Shown here piece after piece: positions 1 to 10,630 of a stretch of DNA of 64,000 bases (position 1 is the first letter of the stretch; each line of letters begins with the position of its first letter). Source of the stretch: Branchinecta lynchi (lineage: Eukaryota; Arthropoda; Branchiopoda; Anostraca; Branchinectidae); contig JAKZAP010000003.1 of assembly GCA_023053575.1 (NCBI GenBank), positions 5,742,561 through 5,806,560 of the forward strand, given 5' to 3'. The notes below the pieces were generated by a model. The model was not told the DNA's origin, ran no database searches, and saw nothing but the letters and a program-made list of their open reading frames with translations. The translations under genes were made by a program, and so were the position numbers.

Positions 1-980
1 AAGCGAATCAAACGCGCGTCTTACATCATGAGCGGCTAACGCGATACTTTCACCACGTTCTTCTGCATCCACTAAAGCTGATACCAAAGTAGAAAGCGCA
101 TGACCGCACCCAAGGCGTGGCTGAAAACCAAACTGATGGGCCTGAACTGTATATTTAGTCCGCAGCTCTTCAATTATCAAATTCTCAAAAATTTTACAAA
201 AAACAGTTGCAACCGTTACTGGGCGAAAGAAGAACACTCAGATGGAGGTTTATTTTTCTTGGGGATAGGAGTCAGACATCCAATTGAAAAAGAACGAGGC
301 ACTATTCCCAAATTAAATATCATTTGTTAAAGGAGGACCAAATGGTCAATAAACAATACCGTACACAAGGACAGAGGCTGTGCAGAAATCCCATCATATC
401 CTATAGACCTTTTTTTCTTCAGTTTCCCAATTGCAGAAATAATCAGACTTTTTGTAATAACCATTCGGACTAGATGCATGTTCAAAGAAAGCCTGGAGTT
501 TCGCTTTCTAACTATCTTGAAGATGTGGGTCCGGAGCAGAGAATTATTTTTTATAGTGCTCAATCCATGAAGAAAGCGGTATAAGAGACGGTGTTTGACT
601 TGGCACATCTTTCACAAGACTAGGCCACAGCTTACTAGGCCGCGATCGAACCTCTTCCGAACAAGAGGAAATAATTTAACTCCGATGCAGAGAGAGCAAC
701 TTAGCAAACTGATGTTTGGAATAAATGTACAGTTTTCTCAACCACCCATCGCGCGGTCTATCCGCTTCAGTCAACACCGAAAGCCAAAACTTAGCAGAGC
801 AACAAGCATTGCGCAGATTACTATTAGCTGACCAACCGGGCTCTTCAGTTCCAGATTTTACTCGCCTAATGGGTACTGACGATTTTTCAGCAAGAGATAG
901 GGCATTAGCAAGTTCACTCCAATGAACATTCAGCCGAATTCGGGAATCCCGCGTATTCTTTCTTGAACTCCGCATTTATA
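1..980 (-). mobile_element. Decayed LINE, endonuclease-RT linker and start of reverse transcriptase
   Basis: Read on the - strand, 676-975 encodes a linker typical of non-LTR retrotransposons (HWSELANALSLAEK, then PGWSANSNLRNACCSAKFW). About 1-225 encodes the start of the RT domain (TVFCKIFENLIIEELR, HQFGFQPRLGCGHALST, DVRRAFDSL). The catalytic FADD box would lie beyond the left edge. At least two frame breaks are visible, one near 660 and one just before the conserved RPVTVATVF block near 228, so this copy is not functional. It lies in an intron of the AMP deaminase gene, antisense to it. Clade is uncertain. Confidence 0.8.
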
Positions 981-1266
981 AATCAAACGGTACGCGAATT
1001 TTCGCCAGAATATCATTACGCGCATTCTGAAAGAGATCTGACGACGCCCTGTCCCAATCACTAATATAAAATACAGATCACTTTATAGCAGACGGGTTAG
1101 AAGAAGGACCGACATCGCAATATAAGTTTTAAAGCGAGCTTGGGTTCAAGGAATATTTAACCCCCTCCCGTCTGAGTGACTCTATCAACGCCTTCAAAAA
1201 TACCGTGGACAACTTGTACGCTGAAAGAAATAATGACGAAACGTGTTTTAGACGTACACTATAGAG

Positions 1267-1820
1267 GCCAATGGCCTATTTTATTCTCGCCGTTCCTGAG
1301 GACTCCTTTGAGGAGCCCCGCGTTTCTGTTTGTCCCAGGGACTCACTTCCCGTGTTCTCGCGAGTCCCCACGGTCGGGAAATGCTCCGATTATCATCACC
1401 GTCATCAAAAAAGGACTCCCTATCAGATTTGGTGGGGAATCGATTTTGGGAGTTGCTGGTGTCCTTTTTATTTGAAAAACAGATGATAGAAATGGTTAAT
1501 AAGAATTTCTGAGATTAATATTGAGTTTGGTTATGGTTTAAAACTGATTTTGAGAAAAAAGCATATTTTGAGTTACAATTTTTGGTTTTTAAGTAATTAC
1601 AACGCAAACTAAGTAAAGACAATTAGAACAAACAAAAACAAAATTAAATGGATCCAGACAAATTTCGTCAGCTGAGTGTTTATGTTTTCAAACAAAATCC
1701 GTTTCGAAGCATCCCCGTGTTTTCCTTGCGCGGAGTCCACGTGGAGTGACTCCCTCTATTCTCGCCGATCCCCTTGATTCCGCGAGGAGTCCTCGGGGAA
1801 CGGCGAGAATACGCCTTATA
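1267..1820. repeat. MITE-like element with inverted ends
   Basis: The left end (about 1271-1320) and the right end (about 1775-1818) are inverted copies of one another, sharing TATTCTCGCCGTTCC and GAGGACTCCT in opposite orientation. The interior has no convincing coding sequence. Its right end is about 30 nt before the splice acceptor of the next AMP deaminase exon. No target-site duplication could be fixed. The stretch 981-1266 before it holds nothing I recognise. Confidence 0.5.
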
Positions 1821-1849
1821 ATTATTAATGTTCTGGCATCTCATTTCAG

Positions 1850-2023
1850 GTTCCGGTCCTGCAGTACCTCTATTATCTATGTCAGATAGGCATAGCTATG
1901 TCTCCCATGTCGAACAACTCACTGTTCTTAACCTACTCAAGGCACCCCCTTCAGGAATTCCTGGCAAGGGGGCTAATGATCAGCCTCTCAACGGATGACC
2001 CCCTCCAGTTTCACTTAACTAAG
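1850..2023 (+). CDS. AMPD: AMP deaminase, exon encoding catalytic-barrel segment (third from last)
   Basis: A TTTCAG acceptor precedes 1850 and a GT donor follows 2023. The 174 nt exon (phase 0 to 0) encodes 58 residues, starting [19 protein letters not shown], continuing through [17 protein letters not shown] and ending with [17 protein letters not shown] deaminases hydrolyse AMP to IMP and ammonia in the purine nucleotide cycle. The SLSTDDP segment carries the adjacent aspartates of the adenosine/AMP deaminase active site (zinc binding and catalysis), and both are intact. Earlier exons are not found in 1-1849 and should lie to the left of the window. Assignment is very strong. Which vertebrate AMPD paralogue it is closest to cannot be told. 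Confidence 0.95.
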
Positions 2024-2230
2024 GTCCGTATATATGATAATACCCTTGACTAACTCTCTCTGTCGATGAAGAATCGCTGAAGAGCCTAAAGCGAAGAGCT
2101 GGAAACGTCACGGCAATGAACGTTGTTGATTGGTTTACACAGGATCTGAATCAGTTTTTTAGGGTTCTTTTAGGTGACGTTTCTTGTTCTTCCCGAGGTT
2201 CACTGGCCTTTTTCGGACATAGTTGTATAG

Positions 2231-2652
2231 AGCGTGTTCCACCCTTCTAGCAATATTGATTGATTGATATATTTATAAAAACAAGAAAATCAACAGACGA
2301 ATCCTGGAACGGCCGACATCCCAAAGGTTATAAACAGCCAGTTCAGGACTCAAAAAGAATTAACACTTCTCTTCGAAGAAAAATGACATCTCTTAAGAAA
2401 ACCGCTTGTGACAAGCCTATCCGTGTCACACGGAAATAGTAATTAAAAGCAACTATTATAATAATAATAAATTAACATGCTCGGGAACGTAGTTAGCGTG
2501 GTATTTACAATCTCTGGGACGTGATTGGCTCGATCAGTCCGCGACAAAATATTTTGCCGGAAACAGAAAATGTGCATCCATCCTTGACGCCAAGAAGCCT
2601 GGATCTGTGACGTCATGCGTAGTAACTATGGTAAATAAAGTGGAACACGCTC
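2231..2652. repeat. MITE of the GAGCGTGTTCCAC foldback family
   Basis: It begins GAGCGTGTTCCAC at about 2231 and ends with the inverse, GTGGAACACGCTC, at about 2652. The right half contains GTGACGTCATGCGTAGTAAC followed by CTATGGTAA, shared with 8081-8126 and 28980-29021. The left half diverges from the full palindrome at 7588-8126 after about 20 bp, so this copy looks rearranged or carries another insertion. Confidence 0.65.
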
Positions 2653-3469
2653 ATAGAGTATTGTGAACAGCAATAATACGCCGTTCTGGTGAACTGTGGC
2701 CAGATCTGCTACAGAAACAATAACAATCACACGTTAGATCTTGGTTTAAGTTATCTGAAGGGAAATAAGCGGATAGGCTTTCGGTTCATACCGATTCGGG
2801 CATTAGACCCGTGGAAAACTCAGTAAGTACTAAAGTCAGAATTGATGAAGTTTGACGTAACAGGGTCGGGTAGAGCACACATAGAGGCAGAGGACAGGTG
2901 TGAATCAGTTTTAAACATTTATAAACCTGGCTAGGTCTAAGAGGCAAAAGGAATTGAAAATAGTCAAGCAAACCTGGTTAAACGGACGTCAAGAAGTAAC
3001 GTGTCGTTGTTTACTTTACTTTAGCACATCTATCAGAGAAGAAAGAGTCGATCCGGAAGTAGTTTTAGGAAGGTCTTAGATGTAGTGCTGTCTCTGAAGT
3101 CTGCTGGCGAGCAGTGTTGCCAAAGTACAAAAATCCTGTGAACAGTCGATGAAGAAATTGCAAATAAAATGCAGACAGCTGATCAATTTCCTATTTTTAC
3201 TGAAAGCCAAATGACAAAGCTTTCAACTCAGCTTAAATGTATGAGATAAGTGTAAATACTTTTTTTGCTTAGCAGCATTCAGGCCAAAGGAAACCCTTAG
3301 TAAACCAGAAAGGTTACAAAAAAAATGTTGTTTATGGAAAGAAGACGGACAAAAGAAAATTAACCGCTGAATCCAGTTAGCGAGAGGCATGGGACCCAGA
3401 GCAAAATAACGATAGGGAGTAGTGCCAAGACCTATGCTTTCAGTGCTTCGCAAACGGGCCATACTCGTA

Positions 3470-3765
3470 GCGCCAGCAACTACATTTGCGGTATTTAAAG
3501 TGAGACATCCTTGCGGGTTTAGAAATTTCTAGTATAGCCAAGATGCGGGCTGCACACATCGAGGAAACAGGGGAGGTTGTATCATTTTTACTGTGTTCAT
3601 AATTTGAAATTATCAGAGCCATCGCTGGTGCACGGCTAAATGAGTATTGGCAGGGACGTTCTTTATCGCTAGTGTTGTTAGTATCGTTGCCGTTCGAGTG
3701 TGTCACTTTTTCAAAGTCTTAACGCTGTTCCGTAGGTTTATTTTGCTCTGATGTGGCCAGAGGGC
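3470..3765. repeat. Interspersed repeat, copy also at 35505-35573 plus 37023-37220
   Basis: Phrases such as AAGATGCGG, GCAGACATCGAGGAAAC and ATCGGAGCC/ATCAGAGCC occur in the same order and orientation here and around 35505-37220. This copy is uninterrupted. The other is split by a 1.45 kb element, so this one serves as an empty-site reference. No coding function is seen. Confidence 0.65.
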
Positions 3766-4368
3766 TTGCCTAATTGCGGCTAAAGCCGTTTTTCCAGCGT
3801 TTTCTTCTGTGTGAACACAAGTGTGTGTTTGCGATCAACAAGATTTTTCTGCTCGAATATGGTGGTAAATTCGATTCTTGTGGCAAATTCGAATTGTGTG
3901 GCAAATGCATGTCCAAATAATAAAATAAAGATAAGGAAGTAGTAACTAAGGATTTTTCTAGTACTGAATGGCAAAGACGCGAGTCTAAATCTTGATCTCT
4001 AAATCTTTTTTCTTTCAGACATTTGACGCAAAAAAAAAGATTCAAAGTTTCCGCGTCATAATAGAATTTTTTGCTGTGAGGCCGTCCGTAGATTTTCTGA
4101 ACGTCATGCTAAAGTAAATAGTGAAAATTAAAAAAATCCCTTAACATAATCCAAATAATGCAACGTGTTCAGTTAAATGATACAAAAACTAGTTGGCTTT
4201 TCACTTAAATTTTAACAGCTGAAATAAAACGAGCACGCAATATTGCTCTATCATAGCTGACTTAACCGTTTCCAGGATGCCGGCTCTGTTCTTGCGTATG
4301 GAACCTATATTTATGACATGCACTACAAAATATTAAATCAAATTTTCATCTAAAACTGTGCAGAAATT

Positions 4369-4587
4369 TCAATCTTGCTTGTACTTCTTAATGGCAGACA
4401 TGATCTCAAGTTGTAAGTCTAGCTTATTCTCTTCTGGTACTGTTTTCATGTGAGGAGCAAGTGACAGAAGAAACATGGTATCAGGGTCGTTTTTCTCCTG
4501 TTTGTTTGCCTTGCTGTCAAGGAACTTTGCTATCATCTGCATCGTTGACGAATTTTCAGTTTCCAGAGAACCTACGACGCCAAGCAC
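4369..4587 (-). CDS. BESS-motif protein fragment (C-terminal exon or pseudo-exon) antisense in AMPD intron
   Basis: On the - strand an open frame of about 70 codons ends at a stop at 4369. Its last 36 residues fit the BESS motif: DPDTMFLLSLAPHMK, then a spacer with LDLQLEIMSAIKKYK. BESS motifs mediate protein-protein contacts and usually sit at the C-terminus of MADF-BESS transcription regulators, which are abundant in arthropods. Upstream the frame closes two codons before 4587. A CGTAG|G acceptor near 4573 would suit a terminal exon. No MADF domain was found between here and 5300. It could be the last exon of a nested antisense gene or a gene relic; the clean frame favours recent coding. 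Confidence 0.55.
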   Translation of the reverse strand: MLGVVGSLETENSSTMQMIAKFLDSKANKQEKNDPDTMFLLSLAPHMKTVPEENKLDLQLEIMSAIKKYKQD

Positions 4588-4812
4588 TATTTACTGTTGA
4601 TCTTGTGTTTTCTTTCGTGTTTCTGGATGACTGCGGTGTCCAACTGGCTGTTATTTAAGTATTGCCTGGGCTGCTACCCTGTCCTGCCTTGCCCTCGATG
4701 ACGAGAAAATGGAAGAGGGTATCACGTGTTGCTGGGGTATTCAAGGTCTAAAAATAAAAGTAAAGTAAATTGTTCTAACTTAATTATTCCTAAAATAATA
4801 GTATTATTACAG

Positions 4813-4923
4813 GAACCCCTGATGGAAGAATACTCCATTGCTGCCCAGATATGGAAGCTATCTGCGTGCGACATGTGCGAGCTAGCGAGGAATTCGGTGA
4901 TAATGAGTGGATTCTCAGACAAG
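4813..4923 (+). CDS. AMPD: AMP deaminase, penultimate exon
   Basis: A TTACAG acceptor lies before 4813 and a GTAAGC donor after 4923. The exon is 111 nt, phase 0 to 0, 37 residues: [20 protein letters not shown], then [17 protein letters not shown]. This is the near-invariant block that follows the SLSTDDP active-site segment in AMP deaminases. It joins in frame to both neighbouring exons. Confidence 0.96.
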
Positions 4924-4984
4924 GTAAGCCAGTGGCAACAATATTCAATGTTTTAATTTACACTACTGTACAAATGACAATAGA

Positions 4985-5302
4985 GAGAGAGGAGACATAA
5001 GGTTTATTGGTTTATAGCCGTACAATAAAGCACCTGCTCCACTTGTCGAAATTATGCCATAACCATACTTTGACGGAGAAGTTCAAAATTCAAGATGCAA
5101 GTGTTACCCTTTTGGATGTTTCTTCGTCACTATCAAAAATCATTGACAACAGAGCCCAACCAGCGCACGACCTTCTACACTGCTTCCTGGCCGACGGTTG
5201 AAATTAAGTGTCTTTTTGTGTATGTTTATGTGTTTTAGTTACTTTCTTCATTTACTCCGCTTTCTAATGGCAGGTTATAAATAAATTACTTACTTAATTA
5301 CT
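4985..5302 (+). mobile_element. Probable LINE 3' end with (TTAC)n tail
   Basis: A short open frame (5007-5201) is followed by a T-rich stretch and ends ATAAATAAATTACTTACTTAA. The same tail occurs at 26550-26580 and, in reverse, at about 8431-8460, which indicates one family of 3'-anchored, 5'-truncated retroelement copies. The frame itself could not be matched to a specific RT region. Confidence 0.4.
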
Positions 5303-5303
5303 A

Positions 5304-5815
5304 TCATAACAGATAACAGAATGATGTGGAGTTTCAACATATTACACTTGGGATGCTGTATGTTATGATTTTGCAAACGCAATGCATAGCAAGTTTTGCC
5401 AAGAAAAGCCGAAAAAGCTGCTGACTTTTCCGATATCGTGATAATGAACAAAAAAGCGAGCAGATGATCAGTTTTCGGTTCATTCTATATTAGTAACATC
5501 CAATGCATAACTGTTGGAAAATCATAACAGCTGCGCATCCTTGTTTTATCTGTTGTGAAACTTCTGACAGTTTAAAGGAACTTTTACATTGATAAAACAC
5601 GACTCATGGGTTGCCCTTGCGTATAGTTCGCGTCTTTCCTCACCAGTGTGCCGTCTTTCGCTTATATTGCCATTTTGTCTCACCTGTGATCTCCCTAGAT
5701 CTGACCTCCTGAGCAGGTTCTGGTTAGTCCCTTCTGACAATGTGGTTGGTCCCTACCAGTGGGGACGTGGGGACTAACCACACTGTCAGAAGTCTGATAA
5801 CGGATAACACAAGGA
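5304..5815. repeat. MITE ends of the CATAACAGATAACACAAGGAT family
   Basis: Related inverted ends lie at about 5304-5330 (CATAACAGATAACA), 5523-5572 (GCGCATCCTTGTTTTATCTG to ACTTCTGACAG) and, inverted, 5780-5815 (CTGTCAGAAGTCTGATAACG onward). Other copies end at 9553-9600 and 10550-10626. Two elements, or one element plus a partial copy, lie side by side. They are non-coding. Confidence 0.5.
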
Positions 5816-5819
5816 TCCG

Positions 5820-7092
5820 CGAGGGCAGAGATTTGGTGAAGGGGACTTAGGGAGTGAGAGTTTAACCATGTTACGAGACAATGTTGTCATTGAAATACAG
5901 TCTATTGGAATAGGGGGTAAAGCACTAGACTGGCTTCGGTCATATTTATTTGGAAGGAAACAAGTAGTCATGAACGGTAGTATTACATCGGAACAGTGTG
6001 CAATCCATTGCGGAGTGCCACAGGGTTCGATTTTGGGTCCATTACTTTTTATTATTTTTATTGACACGGTTAAATATTTCCTATCCGAAGCTGGTATTCT
6101 TTTATTTGCTGATGACACTCTTCTTTTTTTGTCTGCCCCTTCTGTACCTGATTTATACGAAAAGCTAAAAAAAGCACTAGCTGAATTTACCAATTTCACT
6201 GATTCTCACCTACTAACCCTGAATTTTTTTAAAACAAACTATGGTATTCTCGAGAACCTCATCCCTAACAAGCCCTGGTCAAGTTATGGTGGGTACTTTA
6301 GTCATCAAAAGAGTGCAATCCGTCAAATACCTTGGTTTTCTACTTGATGAGAATTTGTCATGGAAAGAACACGCCGATATTCTGTCGTCTAAACTTTCTC
6401 GGTCTCTTGGAGTGATAAGGGGAGTTAAAAACATTGCATCATCTAAAATTCTACGAATGATATATTATGCTATTTTTCATCCTTACTTAATTTATGGATG
6501 CTCCGTGTGGGCTAGCAATTTTGTATCTTGTTACATGAAAGTTCAAAATCTACAGAACAGTGCTATCCGGGCAATCACGTCGCATGACCCCAATAAGAAT
6601 CGCAGTGAACGTTTTAGATCTAATAAGATAATGGATGTCGCCACAATTAGAGATTACCAAGTTGCAGTTTTCACTTATAAGTATTTTAATGATCATTTAA
6701 ATTCATCTCTTCAGAATTTGTTTTCACAGAATCAGGATTTCCACGAGTATTCTACTCGGAATGCCGGACAGTTGCTGAGTGCCCCCCGTAAAACAACAAG
6801 AGCTTCTTTCATAATAAAACACTTCGCTCCGGGGGTGTGGGACTCAATACCTGAGGTGGTAAGGGTTGCGTCTACCCTTTCAGCGTTCAAGTCACAGGCC
6901 AAGTCTTTTTTCTTATCGAGAACATAAAGTTTCAAAACATAATTGAATTTTTTCTCTTAACATTTCTACAACATATTGAACATATTCTTAAACCAATAGC
7001 CCGTCTCAATATGTGACAACAGGTCACCTGTGCAAGACGGACATCAAATTATCAAGATCTATTGATCAATTTTTTTTTTTTTTTTTTTTTTT
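5820..7092 (+). mobile_element. LINE reverse transcriptase pseudogene (Jockey/CR1-like), 5' truncated
   Basis: The first frame (5868-6240) carries RT blocks: IGIGGKALDWLRSYL, CGVPQGSILGPLLF and the catalytic LLFADDTLLF. After a frame break near 6238-6242 a second frame to 6927 continues MVFSRTSS, SVKYLGFLLDENLSWKEH, the thumb region and a conserved C-terminal tail (ending about SFFLSRT). The upstream part of RT and the endonuclease are missing. The 3' flank ends in a long T tract (about 7071-7092). It is inserted in the last AMP deaminase intron in the sense orientation. The single frameshift suggests moderate age. Confidence 0.88.
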
Positions 7093-7283
7093 CAAATAAC
7101 TTAGTGAGACTTTAACTCGCTCGAAATCAGCTTTTTCACTCAAACATCCCTAGCCTACCCTATTCCCATTCCCCTCTCGAATCCTGCCCCAATCTTCATT
7201 GAACAACCGACTCAGTTACCCAACAAATATTTTTTTTAATCTGTTCTTAAACAATAAATGATTATCAGACACTTCCATTCTAG

Positions 7284-7457
7284 GTGAAGCAACACTGGCT
7301 CGGTCCGAACTACAAGTTAGATGGCGTTTCTGGCAACGACATAACACGGACCAACGTTCCGGACATACGCATTGCCTATCGCTTTGAAACGCTGTTGGAG
7401 GAGCTGACGAACATTTTCTACGCCGTCAAAGACGATACAGATCTGTTCAATGACTAG
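7284..7457 (+). CDS. AMPD: AMP deaminase, last exon with stop codon
   Basis: A TTCTAG acceptor lies before 7284. The 174 nt reading frame encodes [40 protein letters not shown] and a short acidic tail ending DLFND, then TAG at 7455-7457. HWLGPNY and [12 protein letters not shown] are the family's C-terminal signature. With the two preceding exons it gives 152 continuous residues without a break, so the gene looks intact. Confidence 0.96.
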   Translation: MKQHWLGPNYKLDGVSGNDITRTNVPDIRIAYRFETLLEELTNIFYAVKDDTDLFND

Positions 7458-7470
7458 ACCGATGCACGGG

Positions 7471-7476
7471 AATAAA
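7471..7476 (+). promoter_or_regulatory. Polyadenylation signal AATAAA of the AMP deaminase gene
   Basis: An exact AATAAA starts 14 nt after the stop codon, implying a very short 3' UTR. The foldback element starting at 7588 lies just downstream. Confidence 0.5.
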
Positions 7477-7587
7477 CTGACCTAGGCCATGAGGGTTTGC
7501 TGTGGCTCAGTAAGTCTTGGAAGTCGGGGGAGAAAAGTTTTGCAGTGTTATTTTTCCAAAGATTTCTCATGGTGCGAGTGAAGCCCT

Positions 7588-8126
7588 GAGTGTGTTCCAC
7601 CCTACTTACCGTAGTTACTACGCATGACGTCACGAATTCTGTTTTTGCCGTCAAGTCTGGAACGTTTTTTCTTTTTTCCAGCAGAATATCATGCCACGGG
7701 TGAATCCGACCAATCAAGTTACAGAGATGTGTAGTTACCACGCTTGCTACGATCCCGAGCATGGTAAGCAATTAGTTGCTATTTCGAGAAGGTTGGAACG
7801 GTCAGCGTAGTAACTTTTTACGAGGTTGGAACGAAAATAGTAACCCTTCTAACAATAGTTACTATTTCCGTTCCATCCTCACGAAAAGTTATACGCTGAC
7901 CGTTCCAACCTTGTCGGAATAGTAACTAATAGTTACTATTTGCTTACCATGCTCGGGAGCGTAGTAAGCGTAGTAACTACGCATCCCTGTAACGTGATTG
8001 GTCAGATTCGCCCCTGGCGTGAGATCCTTCTGGAAAATAGAAAAATCGTTCCAGCCTTGACGGCAAAAAGCCAGAATTCGTGACGTCATGCGTAGTAACT
8101 ATGGTAAGTAGGATGGAACACGCTCT
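7588..8126. mobile_element. Foldback element: ~540 bp near-perfect palindrome
   Basis: The left arm runs from about 7588 (GTGTTCCACCCTACTTACC) to about 7845 and the right arm from about 7862 to 8126 (ending GGAACACGCTC). The arms are inverted copies along nearly their whole length. They share TAGTTACTACGCATGACGTC, TTTTGCCGTCAAG, the CATGGTAAGCAA/TTGCTTACCATG pair and GGTTGGAACGGTCAGCG. The centre (about 7846-7870) is AATAGTAACC...GTTACTATT. No ORF of note is present. Related ends occur at 2231-2652 and 28933-29021. Confidence 0.8.
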
Positions 8127-9923
8127 GTGTCTCGTTAATACTCTTGATGAGTATATCTCCTTGCCGATGGAAAATCTCCGGCGGCTCCGGGTATCTAGCG
8201 GAAGAAACGTAGAAGTGACGTCAAAGCTGCTCTCAAAGATCGGGCTGATTGATTGACACAGGATTTGGGTCGTTGAGTCTGAGTCGTACGGACACGCTTA
8301 CTCCTTCTTCCTGAGAGTCGCTGGCGTGTTTTGGACTTAGTCATATAGAGTATAGAAAGATTGGAGCCCAGCCGACGAAAACGGAAAGCGGCACAAACAA
8401 AACAATCTACCATTGTGAGGTGTAGCAAGTAACTAAGTAAGTAACTTTATTACCCGCCAAGGTTCAAAACTACATACGATACAGTACAAAGAAAAAAAAT
8501 GAGAGAAGAAATAACGGAAAGAAAACAACAGTAAACACGTGAAGAAGATTTATGTATAGTACAAGAATAACTAAAAGAAGACAGATTTCCAGGGTGCTCA
8601 ACAGTGTGACTACCACTGTAAAAAGAAATCTTGCAGAATTTGCTACTGGGATTAATGATAAAGAGTATCTCTGATTCGGATCTATCTTATCCCAGTAGAG
8701 ACAAGATTAATCTCAGTAGGTATTACTGCAGTTAACTTTAATCCTTACTCGCAGAGACTTTTTACAGTGTAGACAACTTAATAAATTGAGCCTCAGCTCC
8801 ACAAAGAGGAATACCGTATTTTCGACAATGGATCGAGTTGCGTCGCCAAATAGGTAACTGAAGCAATACTTCGACAGGCAAATAGAACTTGGGCTTTGAG
8901 ACTGAATTGTCGGCGTTCGGTAACTTTTAACTTTTCGGTAACTTTAACGTCTGTAAATGGTTGTGAAAGTTATTCTCTCTTTCGTGATTGCATCATTACA
9001 TTTTTGTAGAAAAGTTTTTTCAGAATTAAGAGCTTGAAGGCTTCGAAATTTTACCATAAAAACGAATCCTGCTTCCTGTTGACACAACCCGAGGCTTGGT
9101 TTTTATATTAAATTGCTTTGTTGTTCACCCTTCGTGGAGAAATTTTCCGTTTTCGTCGTGTAGGTTGCAATCTCTATGTGTTTTCCTGCCGGTTTCGCCT
9201 AGTTCGCGATTTTGCCAATTTTGGCTCAGTGGTTGGCATATACGTTGAATTGTGTTATCTCATATTTTGTTGAATTTGCGCACCGGGTTTAAATTTAATG
9301 GATTTTCTAGTGTGGTCTTCATTGCAGCCTAGCATGTCTCTAAACCAGTATTGGAAAAAAAAAATTTTTTTTAGCTGATTGCTTGGGTTTAAAGAGCTAA
9401 TAGGAGCTGATCTAGAGTTGAGGCATACTTGGTATAGGTTGCATCCGTTCGCCCGTTTGCAAAGTCTAATTCGAAGTAAACCATCTAAAGTGCTATGAAA
9501 TGTCGGTTATGTCTAGTTATGTGTTTCTTATTACGACTCGGTCGCCCCATAGTCCTGTCAGAAGTTTCATAACAGATAACACAAGGATGTGCGGGCGCGG
9601 TATCAACAGATAACGCTTATAATATAAAGCAGCAGAAAAGGCTTTCGTCTTTAAATAACTACAAGAAACTCAGAATAATCGTAGGCTACTTTCGGAGCTG
9701 AAATCCTATGTATAATAAACTAGATAGTATTGATTGATTCAGCATTAAGCGCATATTCGGTAAGGTTGTTCCAAGGATCAACAGTTATTTGACAAAGCTC
9801 CACCTATACTTGGATGTAAGCTGTTAACACGCTAAATATGTGTTTTCAAATGTTACGCGTTAAAATGTTACGCGTACAAGAACAGCCAAAACACCGACAA
9901 AAAAATATCTAGTGACTTGTTAT
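8127..9923. other. Intergenic spacer, mostly unrecognised
   Basis: At about 8431-8470 there is a reverse-oriented LINE tail (GTAAGTAACTTTATT). A MITE end of the CATAACAG family lies at 9553-9600. I recognise nothing in the rest. Confidence 0.6.
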
Positions 9924-10235
9924 CAGGGTTGCCATATCGAAAAAGATTAGAGAGTCACTTTTGTTCAAAAACAGAGAGTGATTTGGGAGTGAAATTTTTT
10001 TTCATGAAAAAATGGGAAACGGTCACTTGGTCAAATGCTGCAAAAATTTCAATCTTAATTTAATGTCCTTGAAAAGACATGGAATAGTCACTTTTGGTAG
10101 GGATCACTGCTGGAAAATGGCACCTCTGGACGTTTTTTTTTAAATAAAGTGAATTTTATGTCTTACGTAGGACAAGAGTGACAAAAATAAAATAGAGTGA
10201 CAATTCACTCTGTCGTGCGACATTTGGCAACCCTG
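9924..10235. mobile_element. hAT-type MITE with 8-bp target-site duplication
   Basis: It starts CAGGGTTGCCA at 9924 and ends TGGCAACCCTG at 10235, an 11-bp perfect terminal inverted repeat. It is flanked on both sides by CTTGTTAT (9916-9923 and 10236-10243). The 312 bp interior is AT-rich and non-coding, with GAGTCACTTTTG/AGTGACAATTCACTC phrases. An 8-bp duplication and a CAGGG start are hAT superfamily hallmarks, and the size marks it as non-autonomous. Confidence 0.85.
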
Positions 10236-10419
10236 CTTGTTATGCCTAAACAGTCCTCGTCTGGTTGTTGAATTCAGGGACTGGAACAAACGAACTTGAC
10301 TTAATAAACTCGATTTAATTTGATTTGATTTGATTTGAACCTGCGATCATTTCAGGCGATAGGCTTGTAGCTTAAGTATCTGTTTTTAGCCTTTTTGTTG
10401 AAAGTATGTTTCCGAGTCG

Positions 10420-10630
10420 ATTGGGCTCAAAGAGTATCTTTGTGATCATGATATCGCAGAAAAATCAGCAGACAATTTTTTTGGCGGTTGTCTGGCTCTT
10501 CCGGGCAATACTTGTTATGCATAACATTTAATGTATGCCGTTTGCTAAAATCATAACAGATTACATCGCAAGTGTTATATGTGGAACTGCGCATCCTTGT
10601 ATTATCTGTTATGAAAATTGTGACAGTGGA
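10420..10630. repeat. MITE of the CATAACAGATAACACAAGGAT family
   Basis: The right part (10550-10626) repeats ATCATAACAGATTACAT, CTGCGCATCCTTGTATTATC and ends TTGTGACAG, matching 5523-5572. The interior also resembles 5341-5520 loosely. A (TTTGA)n microsatellite lies just upstream at about 10316-10338. Between 10640 and 11300 I see no supported feature. Confidence 0.5.

Larger units (their letters stand above)
2024..4812. other. AMP deaminase intron with repeats
   Basis: This 2.8 kb intron is phase 0. It holds a foldback-family MITE (2231-2652), an older repeat (3470-3765), a repeat shared with 46280-46420 and 62220-62370 (about 4080-4215), and an antisense BESS-motif exon (4369-4587). I recognise nothing in 2653-3470. 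Confidence 0.8.

Noticed and set aside
5786..6199. 137-codon open frame on the - strand
   Set aside because: It overlaps the + strand LINE RT frame with the conserved FADD box, and is an antisense shadow.
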